Of a stretch of 64,000 bases of DNA, positions 50,288 through 58,994 are shown one piece after another. The notes beneath the pieces were generated by a model, which saw only the letters and a list, made by a program, of their open reading frames with translations, ran no database searches and was not told where the DNA came from. The position numbers and the translations under genes are program-made. Every line of letters begins with the position of its first letter. Within the stretch, counting starts at the first letter, position 1. The DNA is from Swaminathania salitolerans (GTDB lineage Bacteria; Pseudomonadota; Alphaproteobacteria; Acetobacterales; Acetobacteraceae): the NCBI RefSeq assembly GCF_025994315.1, contig NZ_BAQE01000003.1. One strand, 5' to 3'.

Positions 50288-51847
50288 CTAGGCCGCGAGA
50301 GGGGAAGGCGCGGCGGCAAGGCCGACGGCAAGCGACATGATCGCCTCCTGCGTGATCGCGCTACCGGTCAATTCCCCGGTCAGCTGCCCCTCACGCATGA
50401 CGATGACACGATCGCTGACGCCGATGATCTCGGCCATTTCGCTGGAAATGACCAGTATTCCCAGTCCCTTGGCAGCGAGGTCGTTGATGATGCGATATAT
50501 TTCGGTCTTGGCGCCGATATCGACGCCCCGGGTCGGCTCGTCGAGTATCAGAACGCGCGGTCCGGTTTCGAGCAGGCGTCCGAGCAGGACTTTCTGCTGA
50601 TTGCCTCCCGAGAGCCCGCCAACGGTTGTCAGAAGGGTCTGCGCCTTGATCCGGAGCGCCGCGAACGAGCCTGTCGCGCGTTGTTTTCCTCTTGCGCGAT
50701 CCAGAACGCCGAGCCGCGCATCGGTCTCCACCACGCCCAGATTGATGTTGCCGCTGCACGACATGTCGAGAAACAGCCCGAGCGCCTTGCGGTCTTCCGT
50801 CAGATAGGCGATGCCCTCGGCGAGGGCGTCGCGCGGACTGCGTATATCCAGAACGCGCTCACCCAGCCTGACGGTCCCGCCCGTCCGGGGATCGGCTCCG
50901 AAAATCAGCCGTGCGAGTTCGGTACGACCGGCGCCGACGAGACCCGCAATGCCGAGCACCTCTCCCGGCTGGAGCACGAAACTCGCGGGCTGGACCCGTC
51001 GGCCATCCGTAAGCCCCTCCACCTGGAGCACGGGCGGCAGATCGGCCCGGACGTGACTGCCGTCCTTCTCGTAGAAGCTCGACAGATCGCGTCCGACCAT
51101 CATGCTCACGATGCGCGCCGAGGAAAGCTCATCCTTTTCGAGCGTCCCGACATGCGCACCGTCACGCAGAACGGAGACACGGTCTGCCAGCTCGTCGATC
51201 TCGTCCATACGATGACTGATATAGATAAGCGCGAGTCCCCGGGCGCGCAGCTTGCGGATCAGCAGGAAGAGCCTTTCCGTCTCGCGGGCCGAAAGCGCCG
51301 TTGTCGGCTCGTCCAGAACGAGGATACGTGCATCGCGATGCAGGGCACGCGCGATCTCGACAAGCTGCTGCTCCGCCACGGACATTGCGGAAAGCCGGTC
51401 ATCAGGACCGAAGGGCGCACCGAGCTCCAGCAGGAGCGCACGGCACGCCTCGCTCATGGCGGCACGATCGATCATGCCGTTGCGGCGCAACTCGGATCCC
51501 AGATGAATATTCTCGGCGACCGTCAGATTCGGGGCAAGAGCGAGCTCCTGATAGATGATCCCGATACCGAGGGCGCGCGCCGACGCCGGATTGGTGATTT
51601 TCTCGATCTGACCGGCGATACGGACTTCTCCTCCGGGATCGGCCGTATAGGCCCCGGACAGGATCTTCATCAGGGTCGATTTTCCCGCCCCGTTTTCTCC
51701 CATCAGTGCCAGAATCTCTCCGCCATGCGCCTCGAGAGAGACATCCTTGAGAACCCGCACGCCGGAAAAGGTTTTAGAAATACCCCGAAGCTGCAGAAGC
51801 GGCGGTCCGTCCTGCCTGTCGCAAAGTGGGTTTTGGGCCAAAGACAT
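50288..51847 (-). CDS. ABC sugar import ATPase (RbsA-like, double domain)
   Basis: Cytosolic ATPase of 519 residues with two nucleotide-binding domains, as in RbsA/XylG. The first has a full Walker A (MGENGAGKST) and signature MSVAEQQLVEIARAL. The second has the degenerate GLVGAGRTELARL and signature LSGGNQQKVLLGR, the usual pattern. The start at 51847 follows GGGAGA; the ORF continues upstream to 52183 without similarity. It is the first gene of the operon. No adjacent LacI-type regulator is present. Confidence 0.9.
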   Translation of the reverse strand: MSLAQNPLCDRQDGPPLLQLRGISKTFSGVRVLKDVSLEAHGGEILALMGENGAGKSTLMKILSGAYTADPGGEVRIAGQIEKITNPASARALGIGIIYQELALAPNLTVAENIHLGSELRRNGMIDRAAMSEACRALLLELGAPFGPDDRLSAMSVAEQQLVEIARALHRDARILVLDEPTTALSARETERLFLLIRKLRARGLALIYISHRMDEIDELADRVSVLRDGAHVGTLEKDELSSARIVSMMVGRDLSSFYEKDGSHVRADLPPVLQVEGLTDGRRVQPASFVLQPGEVLGIAGLVGAGRTELARLIFGADPRTGGTVRLGERVLDIRSPRDALAEGIAYLTEDRKALGLFLDMSCSGNINLGVVETDARLGVLDRARGKQRATGSFAALRIKAQTLLTTVGGLSGGNQQKVLLGRLLETGPRVLILDEPTRGVDIGAKTEIYRIINDLAAKGLGILVISSEMAEIIGVSDRVIVMREGQLTGELTGSAITQEAIMSLAVGLAAAPSPLAA

Positions 51848-52316
51848 GGGATCGGTCTCCCGGTTTATGGTGCGGGCGGCGGGACCTGGCGCGCTGGTCC
51901 CCTCCGCCCTCCGGGAGGAAAGCAGATGTTTTGTTAAAAATATATAATGTTTTGGCAATATGACGTTTAATGACGGAGACGTGATCCTCGCCCCGGAAGA
52001 GCGACAGAGCGTGCCGGTTTCGGAAAGGCAGCATCCCGTCTTGCGGGTCCGGTCGCGCGGCTGCATGAAAATCCTGGCTAGGCGCCTGACAAGGGCAATC
52101 GAAAGCACAGGCAAAGCTCCGGTAAGTGGATTGAACGGAGGATGGGGCAATTCCGGATTTGGACCGCCGCGATCCGGGATCATGCGCGCGTCTGAAGGAG
52201 ACCGTATATCCGGGGTCGCTATCCCGGGATCCCGATCAGGGAGGGATTGACGATACAGAAGCGCTTATGCGTATCTTTACGATGTAAACATCAGTCTCTT
52301 TCAAGGAAGTTTCCGC
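51848..52316. promoter_or_regulatory. divergent intergenic region, sugar ABC operon / 52317 gene
   Basis: A 469-bp region with no gene that I can support; a 96-residue ORF (51960-52250) looks non-coding. Near the ABC operon, an A/T-rich island (51926-51970) carries two ATGTTTTG copies (51926-51933, 51947-51954) exactly 21 bp apart. It also contains TATATA/TATATT on the minus strand, a good -10. Toward the 52317 gene there is TTGACG at 52247-52252 and the palindrome ATCCCGGGAT at 52221-52230. Promoter calls are by eye. Confidence 0.4.
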
Positions 52317-52958
52317 ATGAGCGCATCTGCTGAGTCCAACGCTTCCCACGACACCCGTTCCTCGTGGCGTGCCCTCATCGGGGAATTCGGAGGACTGGCG
52401 GTGATCTGGGGAGGCGAGATGGCGGGGCTTGAGGCGTATGCCCTGCCAGCAAGTATCGTTCTGGCGGGCGGAGATGCGCTGAACCGCTACCGCAAGGGCG
52501 CGGGGTTTCCACCCTTCTGGATAGCGGCAAACGGAGGAGCGATCGGCTTCGGGCTGGCGAGTTTGCTGCTCCGGGAGAGGATGGGAGCGGCGCCTTTCGG
52601 CGCGCTCTGCGCATCGTCCCTTGCAGGGCTCTTTCTATGGGGCAGTTTCTGGCGTGTGCCTCTGGTGCAGCATCTCGCCGAGCAACGGCAAGGCAGGCGG
52701 CTTCATCGATCCGCCGCAGACATAACGAGCGACGTTCCGCATCTGGACGGGTTTTTCAGGGTCTATACCCGGATCTGGGCCGGGTTCTTCGCAGCACGTG
52801 CTGCGCTTCTTGTCGATATGGCGCGGATACCGGCGCATGATCCGGTGGGAGGAGTGGTCCTCAGGATCAGCCTGGTCGCCATGATCGCTGCCAGTTTCGC
52901 AGGCCCCTCTCTCTTTCGTCTCTATCGTTTCTGCCTCCGTCGGAAAGGAACCGCCTGA
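52317..52958 (+). CDS. hypothetical multi-helix membrane protein
   Basis: Protein of 213 residues with about five hydrophobic segments: near 27-48, 64-82, 88-107, 145-160 and 174-195. Gly/Ala-rich helices (GGLAVIWGGEMAGLEAYALP, NGGAIGFGLASLLL) and a polar loop with HLAEQRQGRR occur in the middle. The order of helices recalls septation protein A-like proteins, but similarity is too weak for a name. AAGGAAG precedes the ATG. It stands alone between the sugar ABC operon and fusA and ends at a bidirectional terminator. Confidence 0.65.
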   Translation: MSASAESNASHDTRSSWRALIGEFGGLAVIWGGEMAGLEAYALPASIVLAGGDALNRYRKGAGFPPFWIAANGGAIGFGLASLLLRERMGAAPFGALCASSLAGLFLWGSFWRVPLVQHLAEQRQGRRLHRSAADITSDVPHLDGFFRVYTRIWAGFFAARAALLVDMARIPAHDPVGGVVLRISLVAMIAASFAGPSLFRLYRFCLRRKGTA

Positions 52959-52995
52959 GGCTCACCCCCCGATTTCGCACCGGCGGGGAAGCCAA

Positions 52996-53037
52996 AGCAG
53001 GGAAACCGAAGCAGGGAAACCGAGGCAGGGAAACCGA
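52996..53037. repeat. 14-nt tandem repeat x3 next to terminator
   Basis: Three near-identical copies of AGCAGGGAAACCGA (52996-53009, 53010-53023, 53024-53037; the last starts GG). They lie between the 52317 gene and the fusA terminator. Confidence 0.85.
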
Positions 53038-53040
53038 ACG

Positions 53041-53068
53041 AAAAAAGCCGCCCTTGCGGGCGGCTTTT
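53041..53068. terminator. bidirectional intrinsic terminator
   Basis: GCCGCCC-TTGC-GGGCGGC (53047-53064) is flanked by six A residues on the left and TTTT on the right, so it can stop both the 52317 gene (plus) and fusA (minus). The fusA stop lies about 30 nt away. Confidence 0.88.
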
Positions 53069-53096
53069 CCGTGTCCAGAGACCGATCCGGGACGGA

Positions 53097-55202
53097 TCAG
53101 GCGCTCTTGGCCATGATCTCGTCGGCCACGTTGCGCGGCACCGGATCGTAGTGATGGAACTGCATCGTGAACGACGCGCGGCCCTTGGTGGCCGAACGCA
53201 GATGCGAGATGTAGCCGAACATTTCCTTCAGCGGCACCTGAGCGCGGATCATGACGGTCGAACCGGCCGTCTCCTGGCTCTGGATGATGCCGCGACGACG
53301 GTTCAGGTCGCCCACCACGTCACCGACATGGTCGTTCGGAGTCGTAATCTCGACATCCATGATCGGCTCGAGGATTACCGGGCCGGCATTCTTCATGCCT
53401 TCACGGAAGCAGGCCTTGGCAGCGATTTCGAAGGCGAGAGCCGACGAGTCGACGTCATGGTACTTGCCGTCGAGCAGGGTGAACTTGAAGTCCACCGTCG
53501 GGAAGCCAGCCAGCACGCCCGTCGAGGACTGCATACGGATGCCCTTTTCGACAGCCGGGATGTATTCCTTCGGCACCGCACCGCCGACGACCTTGTTCTC
53601 GAACGAGATGCCGTCGTTCCGGTCGACCGGGGCGAACTCGATCTTGACTTCGGCGTACTGACCCGAACCACCGGACTGCTTCTTGTGGGTGTAGGTCTCC
53701 ACATGCGGACGGGAAATCGTCTCGCGATAGGCAACCTGAGGCGCACCGACATTGGCATCGACGCCATATTCGCGACGCAGACGGTCCACGATGATGTCGA
53801 GATGCAGCTCGCCCATGCCCGAAAGGATGGTCTGACCGGTTTCCTGGTCGGTCTTCAGCTGCAGCGAGGGATCTTCCGCCGCCAGCTTCTGAAGCGCCAG
53901 CGTCATCTTCTCGACCGCATCCTTGGTCTTCGGCTCGACGGAGATGTCGATCACCGGCACCGGGAACTGCATGCGCTCCAGAACGACAGGGTCCGCACCA
54001 TCGGCCAGGGTATCGCCCGTGACGGTGTCTTTCAGACCGACGAAGGCGGCAATGTCACCGGCACCGACGGACTTCACTTCCTGACGCTTGTCGGCATGCA
54101 TCTGGAACATGCGGCCAACGCGTTCCTTGTGGCCCTTCGTCGTGTTCATGATGGTGTCGCCCGAGTTCAGGACGCCACGATACACGCGCACGAAGGTCAG
54201 CGTGCCGTATTTGTCGGAGATGATCTTGAAGGCGAGACCCGCAAACTTGCCATCCGGATCGACCGGAACGATCGGCAGGAAGTTCTCGTCCACTTCCTCG
54301 TCTTCCGGCGGAGCGATACGGATGCCTTCGACCTCGTCCGGCGCCGGCAGATAGTCGATGACCGCATCGAGCAGCGGCTGAACGCCCTTGTTCTTGAAGG
54401 CAGTGCCGCAGAGCACGGGGCGGAACTCGCCGGAGATGGCACCCTTCTTGATGCATTTCTTCAGGGTCGCGACATCCACGTCACCCTTCTCGAAATACTC
54501 TTCCATGGCCTTCTCGTCGACGCTGAGCGCGGTGTCGAGAAGGTTCTGGCGGGCTTCCTCGGCCTTTTCCTTCAGATCGGCAGGGATCTCCTCGAAGTGG
54601 AACTTCGCACCGAGCTCGCCACCTTCCCAGACAATGGCGCGCATCTCGACCAGATCGACCACGCCCACGAAGTTCTCTTCAATTCCGATCGGGAGCTGAA
54701 GCGGAATCGCGACGATGTCGAGCTTTTCCTTCAGCGTATCGAAAGCGCGATAGAAATCGGCGCCCGTGCGATCGAGCTTGTTGATGAAGATGATACGCGG
54801 AACGTTGTAGCGATCGGCCAGGCGCCAGTTGGTTTCCGACTGCGGCTGAACACCGGCAACGCCTTCGATGATGAAGATGGCGCCGTCGAGCACGCGGAGC
54901 GAGCGGTTCACTTCGATGTTGAAGTCGATATGGCCCGGCGTGTCGATGATGTTGATGCGATGGTCGGCCCACTCGCAGGTCACGGCTGCCGAGGTGATCG
55001 TGATGCCGCGCTCACGCTCCTGGGCCATGTAATCGGTGGTGGTGTTGCCGTCATGCACTTCGCCGATACGGTGCGACATGCCGGTGTAATAGAGCATACG
55101 CTCGGTCGTCGTGGTCTTGCCGGCATCGATATGCGCGGTAATACCGATATTGCGGATCTTCGAGAGAGCCGATTTGGCTTCTGCGACGCTGCTTTCGGAC
55201 AC
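53097..55202 (-). CDS. fusA: elongation factor G
   Basis: Translational GTPase that drives ribosomal translocation, 701 residues with all five domains. G1 is GITAHIDAGKTTTTE, G3 DTPGHIDFNIEV, and G4 NKLDRTGADF. It looks like canonical EF-G, not the mitochondrial-type EF-G2. It is not with rpsL, rpsG or tuf here, unlike the usual str operon. The leader is 234 nt long with no clear promoter. It ends at a bidirectional terminator. Confidence 0.97.
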   Translation of the reverse strand: MSESSVAEAKSALSKIRNIGITAHIDAGKTTTTERMLYYTGMSHRIGEVHDGNTTTDYMAQERERGITITSAAVTCEWADHRINIIDTPGHIDFNIEVNRSLRVLDGAIFIIEGVAGVQPQSETNWRLADRYNVPRIIFINKLDRTGADFYRAFDTLKEKLDIVAIPLQLPIGIEENFVGVVDLVEMRAIVWEGGELGAKFHFEEIPADLKEKAEEARQNLLDTALSVDEKAMEEYFEKGDVDVATLKKCIKKGAISGEFRPVLCGTAFKNKGVQPLLDAVIDYLPAPDEVEGIRIAPPEDEEVDENFLPIVPVDPDGKFAGLAFKIISDKYGTLTFVRVYRGVLNSGDTIMNTTKGHKERVGRMFQMHADKRQEVKSVGAGDIAAFVGLKDTVTGDTLADGADPVVLERMQFPVPVIDISVEPKTKDAVEKMTLALQKLAAEDPSLQLKTDQETGQTILSGMGELHLDIIVDRLRREYGVDANVGAPQVAYRETISRPHVETYTHKKQSGGSGQYAEVKIEFAPVDRNDGISFENKVVGGAVPKEYIPAVEKGIRMQSSTGVLAGFPTVDFKFTLLDGKYHDVDSSALAFEIAAKACFREGMKNAGPVILEPIMDVEITTPNDHVGDVVGDLNRRRGIIQSQETAGSTVMIRAQVPLKEMFGYISHLRSATKGRASFTMQFHHYDPVPRNVADEIMAKSA

Positions 55203-55436
55203 GGGATACCTCCAGAATGCGATGAAGGTGCTTCAGGCCGCCCCGAAACACCTTTGCCGTGGCCGTCACAGATCGATTCATCTTCCAGAGGGAAGTCGGG
55301 AGGACGTCGAAGCCGGATCGACCAAGTCGGGCCTTGTGATCGGGGCTGGAATGAAACAACCAGCATCCCTTTTCAAGGCCAATTTTCGTTAATTCCCGTC
55401 TCGACCGCACGAGGCGGGAGACGGGGGGCCTCGGTC
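55203..55436 (-). promoter_or_regulatory. rpmB 3' hairpin and fusA leader
   Basis: It contains a perfect 8-bp stem CCCGTCTC/GAGACGGG (55395-55402, 55418-55425) just after rpmB, without a U-tract. The remainder is the fusA leader with TTGAAA-like sequence near 55375, a weak -35. No ORF is supported. Confidence 0.35.
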
Positions 55437-55739
55437 TCAGGCGGACTGGGCGGCCTTGCTTTCCTGCGCGCGCAGGATACGGCGCTTGATGACCTGCGCC
55501 TCGATGGGGAGCTTGCGGTTCGGCGTACCGATCAGGAAGGCATCCAGACCGCCGTTATGCTCGACCGTACGGATACCCTGGGTGGAGAGGCGCAGACGAA
55601 CGCCCGTTCCCAGAATGTCGGACAGAAGCGTGATTTCCTGCAGGTTGGGCAGGAAGCGACGACGGGTCTTGTTGTTGGCGTGGCTGACGTTGTTGCCCGT
55701 CAGCACACCCTTGCCCGTGATTTGGCAGCGGCGTGACAT
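55437..55739 (-). CDS. rpmB: 50S ribosomal protein L28
   Basis: Large-subunit ribosomal protein of 100 residues. The N-terminal MSRRCQITGKGVLTGNNVSH and ANNKTRRRFLPNL are diagnostic. It is the alphaproteobacterial length. The start at 55739 follows GAGGAT; the frame continues to 55838 without similarity. A good sigma70-type promoter lies about 70-100 bp upstream. Confidence 0.96.
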   Translation of the reverse strand: MSRRCQITGKGVLTGNNVSHANNKTRRRFLPNLQEITLLSDILGTGVRLRLSTQGIRTVEHNGGLDAFLIGTPNRKLPIEAQVIKRRILRAQESKAAQSA

Positions 55740-55809
55740 GGACTTGATCCTCGGTAGTAATATGTTCGCCGAGACCACTCCCGGCATACGACGACGCGTT
55801 AAGGCGCGG

Positions 55810-55838
55810 CTTATGACGGACCCCCCCGCTTCCGTCAA
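55810..55838 (-). promoter_or_regulatory. probable rpmB promoter
   Basis: On the minus strand TTGACG (55833-55838) and CATAAG (55810-55815) are separated by 17 nt, a good match to a housekeeping sigma promoter. The distance to the rpmB ATG is about 70 nt. Confidence 0.5.
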
Positions 55839-55859
55839 GCCGAAAGCGTCGCCCGGACG

Positions 55860-56204
55860 TCATTCGCCGTCCGAAAGCGCCTCGTCGCAGACCAGTTCGC
55901 CAGCCCGGATTCCCTCTATGGCCGTATGAAGCATACGAATCATGGTCTCCCGGTCCGTCGTTCTGGCGAGAACACCCAGAGATCCGCCGAGCAGGGCCGA
56001 GGCGATCAGCTCGACCGGCAGACCCTGCTCGACGAGATAGCCGATTGCCTTGTCGATCACGGCACCGCACTGACGCAGCTCCTCGGGGATCTGCACATCG
56101 TCCGGCGTATCGGAAATCGCCTCTGCGGCCTGTGCGCGCACTTCCTCCTCCAGGGCCTGGTCCGGATGAAACGACTCTGCGACGGTTTCAGCGGATCTGG
56201 TCAT
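55860..56204 (-). CDS. small helical protein of unknown function
   Basis: Acidic 114-residue protein predicted to be mainly helical, without signal peptide. It has a central segment IDKAIGYLVEQGLPVELIASALLGGSLGVL with a moderately hydrophobic helix. I do not recognise a family. Its ATG (56204) has a strong AAGGAGAG ribosome-binding site and lies 17 nt inside the end of the upstream ABC transporter gene, so the two are co-transcribed. A role with the transporter is only suggested by this. Confidence 0.7.
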   Translation of the reverse strand: MTRSAETVAESFHPDQALEEEVRAQAAEAISDTPDDVQIPEELRQCGAVIDKAIGYLVEQGLPVELIASALLGGSLGVLARTTDRETMIRMLHTAIEGIRAGELVCDEALSDGE

Positions 56205-58080
56205 GCGTGCTCTCCTTTGCGTCTGGTTGCGGCGCCTCCTCACGTAGGGCCGCGCCGGCCGGAAAACCAGTGTCATGTGTCGATTGATTGCTCCACATCG
56301 CGTGATACACCCCCTTCTGTCGCATCAGCGCATCATGCGTACCGCGCTCCCTGATCCGTCCGCCTTCGATCACGAGAATGCAGCTGGCATGACGGATCGT
56401 GGACAGACGATGCGCGATGGCAATGGTCGTCTGACGGGCCGCCACCGTGGCAAGCGCCCGGATGAGGCGTCGCTCCGTGCGTGTATCCAGCGCACTGGTG
56501 GCCTCGTCCAGCAACAGCAGACGCGGCTTGCGCAGGACGATCCGGGCGATCGCGATACGCTGCCGTTCGCCGCCCGAGAGCTTCAGCCCGCGCTCGCCGA
56601 CACGCGTGTCGTATCCCTCGGGAAGAGCCTCGACGAAATCGTGGAGCTGCGCAGCCCTGGCCGCCTCGACGATATCCTCTTCGGTCGCATCGAGGCGGCC
56701 ATAGGCGATATTATAGCCGATCGTATCGTTGAAGAGCTGCGTCTCCTGAGGCACGACGCCGACCGTGTCGTGCAGGATCTGCGGGGGGATACCGGTGATG
56801 TCCTGCCCATCCAGGAATATCCGTCCGCCGGATGGGGGATAGGCCCCCAGTATCAGACGCGCGATCGTGGATTTTCCCGCCCCGGTCGGTCCCACGAGCG
56901 CAATCATCTGTCCCGGTTCGGCGTGCAGCGAGATCCCGGCAAGGATCTCGCGCGCATCGTAGCCGAAACGGACGTTCTCGAAGACGAGACTGGCGGGTGC
57001 CGCCGCCTGCGTCGCAGGCACAGCCATCCCCCGCGCCGTCTCCGGTTCCGCCCGTGACGCTTCCCCGGTTTCCTTGCGGACCGGCTCGTCCATCAGGGTC
57101 AGGAGATGCTCGAGATCGACGCAGGCATTGCGCCATCCGGCATAGACGAGATTGAGGGACACGATCGACATGTAGAGCGTGCGCAGATAGGTGCCGATCA
57201 TGACGAACGCGGCGACATCGACACGGCCCGCCGCGAGATCGCGCGCCGCCATCAGAAAGAGAATCACCGTAGCCAGAGCGATCATCGCGTTCTGGCTCAC
57301 GGAGGACAGACCCGCCACAGTCGTCATCTTCAGGCTTGCGCGCTCCTGCTCCCTGCGCGCCCGCGCGTACCGCGCAAACTCATGGGCCTCATTCGCGAAA
57401 TGACGCACCGTCTCGAAATTGAGCAGGCTGTCGAGCAGGAAATGCTGCGCCTGACCGTTGGCCTCGTTGCGCCGTCTCCGGGCGCCGACCCTGCGGCGTA
57501 CGAACCATTGCGCGACGAGCATATAGGCCCCGAGGGCGGCAAGGATCACGCAGGCATAGCGCGGCCCGAACAGTTGCGACATCACGACGGTCACGAACAC
57601 GGTATCGAGCAGAGCCGGGCCGATATTAAAGATCGCCAGACGCAGCAACGTATCCGCCGCCTCCGACCCGCGTTCGATCGAGCGGGTCAGTGCCCCGGTC
57701 TGCCGGTCGCGATGAAACCGGAGCGGCAGTGCGAGCAGATGACGGAAGGCCGACTGGGCCGTGAGCGCCTGAACTCTCTGGCCGACGGGCTGATAGGCGC
57801 GCTCCTGAAGCGCCGAGAACAGGCTCCTCAGGAGAATGAGCCCTCCATAGGAGAGGATCAGCCCGAGTGGCACGACCAGCCGCAGATCGGTGTCGGAAAA
57901 ATGACCCACGAGCTTGCCGAAAAGATAGGGCGTCGCAAGAAGACACAGCCTCTCGGCAACCAGAGCCGCCAACGTCACCGCGATGCCGATCCGGAAAAAC
58001 CCTATGTCATGCGACAGAACGAGACGCCAGGCCCGGAACAGGCTCGAGATCGCAAGTGGAAACCTTGGGGAGAGACGCAT
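56188..58080 (-). CDS. Atm1/HMT1-like ABC exporter (fused membrane and ATPase domains)
   Basis: Inner-membrane half-transporter of 630 residues. Six helices (residues about 25-320) precede an ATPase with Walker A VGPTGAGKST, signature LSGGERQRIAIARI and Walker B LLLDEATSALD. The membrane part has the Atm1-type features GALTRSIERGSEAADTLLR and LNFETVRHFANEAHEF, seen in exporters of glutathione-linked sulfur or heavy-metal species. The tail after the ATPase (about 30 residues, polar) is variable. The start at 58080 follows AGGGTA. It is divergent from the NUDIX gene and overlaps the small 55860 gene. Confidence 0.88.
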   Translation of the reverse strand: MRLSPRFPLAISSLFRAWRLVLSHDIGFFRIGIAVTLAALVAERLCLLATPYLFGKLVGHFSDTDLRLVVPLGLILSYGGLILLRSLFSALQERAYQPVGQRVQALTAQSAFRHLLALPLRFHRDRQTGALTRSIERGSEAADTLLRLAIFNIGPALLDTVFVTVVMSQLFGPRYACVILAALGAYMLVAQWFVRRRVGARRRRNEANGQAQHFLLDSLLNFETVRHFANEAHEFARYARARREQERASLKMTTVAGLSSVSQNAMIALATVILFLMAARDLAAGRVDVAAFVMIGTYLRTLYMSIVSLNLVYAGWRNACVDLEHLLTLMDEPVRKETGEASRAEPETARGMAVPATQAAAPASLVFENVRFGYDAREILAGISLHAEPGQMIALVGPTGAGKSTIARLILGAYPPSGGRIFLDGQDITGIPPQILHDTVGVVPQETQLFNDTIGYNIAYGRLDATEEDIVEAARAAQLHDFVEALPEGYDTRVGERGLKLSGGERQRIAIARIVLRKPRLLLLDEATSALDTRTERRLIRALATVAARQTTIAIAHRLSTIRHASCILVIEGGRIRERGTHDALMRQKGVYHAMWSNQSTHDTGFPAGAALREEAPQPDAKESTHDQIR

Positions 58081-58169
58081 TGCGGTACCCTGTCCATTGC
58101 AGGGCCGTTTTGCAATCGCACGCACAGACACGATATCCTCGTATCGTGAAGAGGAGAGCAGGATCATCC

Positions 58170-58994
58170 ATGCCAGACGACGCGACAGACCGTTTCCTTG
58201 CGCATATCGCGCGCTGCCGTACGGCACATCTTCCGGGCGGCAGAAAACCGATCCGGCTGGGAGACGCCCCCTTCGGCTGGGTCGATCCTCGCCTGTTCGA
58301 TGCGCTTGCCCCGCTCGCGACCAAAGATGGGAACGGCCTTTGCCTGCCGCCCGATACCGGGCTCGAGCAGCTGGGCGCGCATCTCGCGGCTCTGGGTTTG
58401 TACCGATCCCATGGCGAGTTGTTCGATGTGCGGGATGACGAAGACCGCGTGATCGGCCAGATCGATCGCGGCGCCCTTCCCCTTCTCGGCTGTCGCGCGG
58501 CGGGCGTTCATCTCAACGGGCTCGTCCGGCGCGACGACGCGCTTTTCCTCTGGGTGGCGCATCGTGCGGCCGACAAGCGTCTCGACCCCGGCAAACTCGA
58601 TCATCTGGCCGCGGGCGGGCTCTGCGCGGGTCTGACTGCGGCCGAGGCGCTGGTCAAGGAAGCCGGGGAAGAAGCCGGAATCCAGCCGGAACTGCTTCGG
58701 GACGCCACAGAGGTCGCGACGATCCGGTACGCCATGGATCGACCCGAGGGCCTGCGACGCGATACGCTCTATTGCTACGATCTGGTCCTGCCTGAGGATT
58801 TCATTCCGCAACCCGTCGATGGAGAGGTGGCATTTTTCGAGCTGATGCCCCTCGAGACCGTATTTCGCATCGTCCGCGATACCCGGGACGTGAAATTCAA
58901 CGTCAATCTGGTTCTGATCGATCTCTTCCTGCGCGAGGGCATGTTCGCTCCCGACGCCGCCTGCCTTCTCCGTGAGGCGCTCGACACGGAATGA
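58170..58994 (+). CDS. NUDIX hydrolase with DUF4743 N-terminal domain
   Basis: Protein of 274 residues: a DUF4743 module (residues 1-115) followed by a NUDIX domain. The NUDIX box reads GLTAAEALVKEAGEEAGI, with Lys in place of Arg in the REUxEE core, as in TPK1-associated NUDIX proteins of fungi and plants. These are proposed to remove damaged thiamine diphosphates or similar pyrophosphates; that role here is inference. AGGAGAGCAGGAT precedes the ATG. Its stop overlaps the next start (ATGA). Confidence 0.85.
   Translation: MPDDATDRFLAHIARCRTAHLPGGRKPIRLGDAPFGWVDPRLFDALAPLATKDGNGLCLPPDTGLEQLGAHLAALGLYRSHGELFDVRDDEDRVIGQIDRGALPLLGCRAAGVHLNGLVRRDDALFLWVAHRAADKRLDPGKLDHLAAGGLCAGLTAAEALVKEAGEEAGIQPELLRDATEVATIRYAMDRPEGLRRDTLYCYDLVLPEDFIPQPVDGEVAFFELMPLETVFRIVRDTRDVKFNVNLVLIDLFLREGMFAPDAACLLREALDTE

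Noticed and set aside
51960..52250. 96-residue plus-strand ORF in the sugar operon upstream region
   Set aside because: No motif, poor composition, no ribosome-binding site; more likely regulatory DNA.
53151..55736. 861-residue plus-strand ORF opposite fusA
   Set aside because: Antisense shadow; runs across the fusA start and the rpmB gene.
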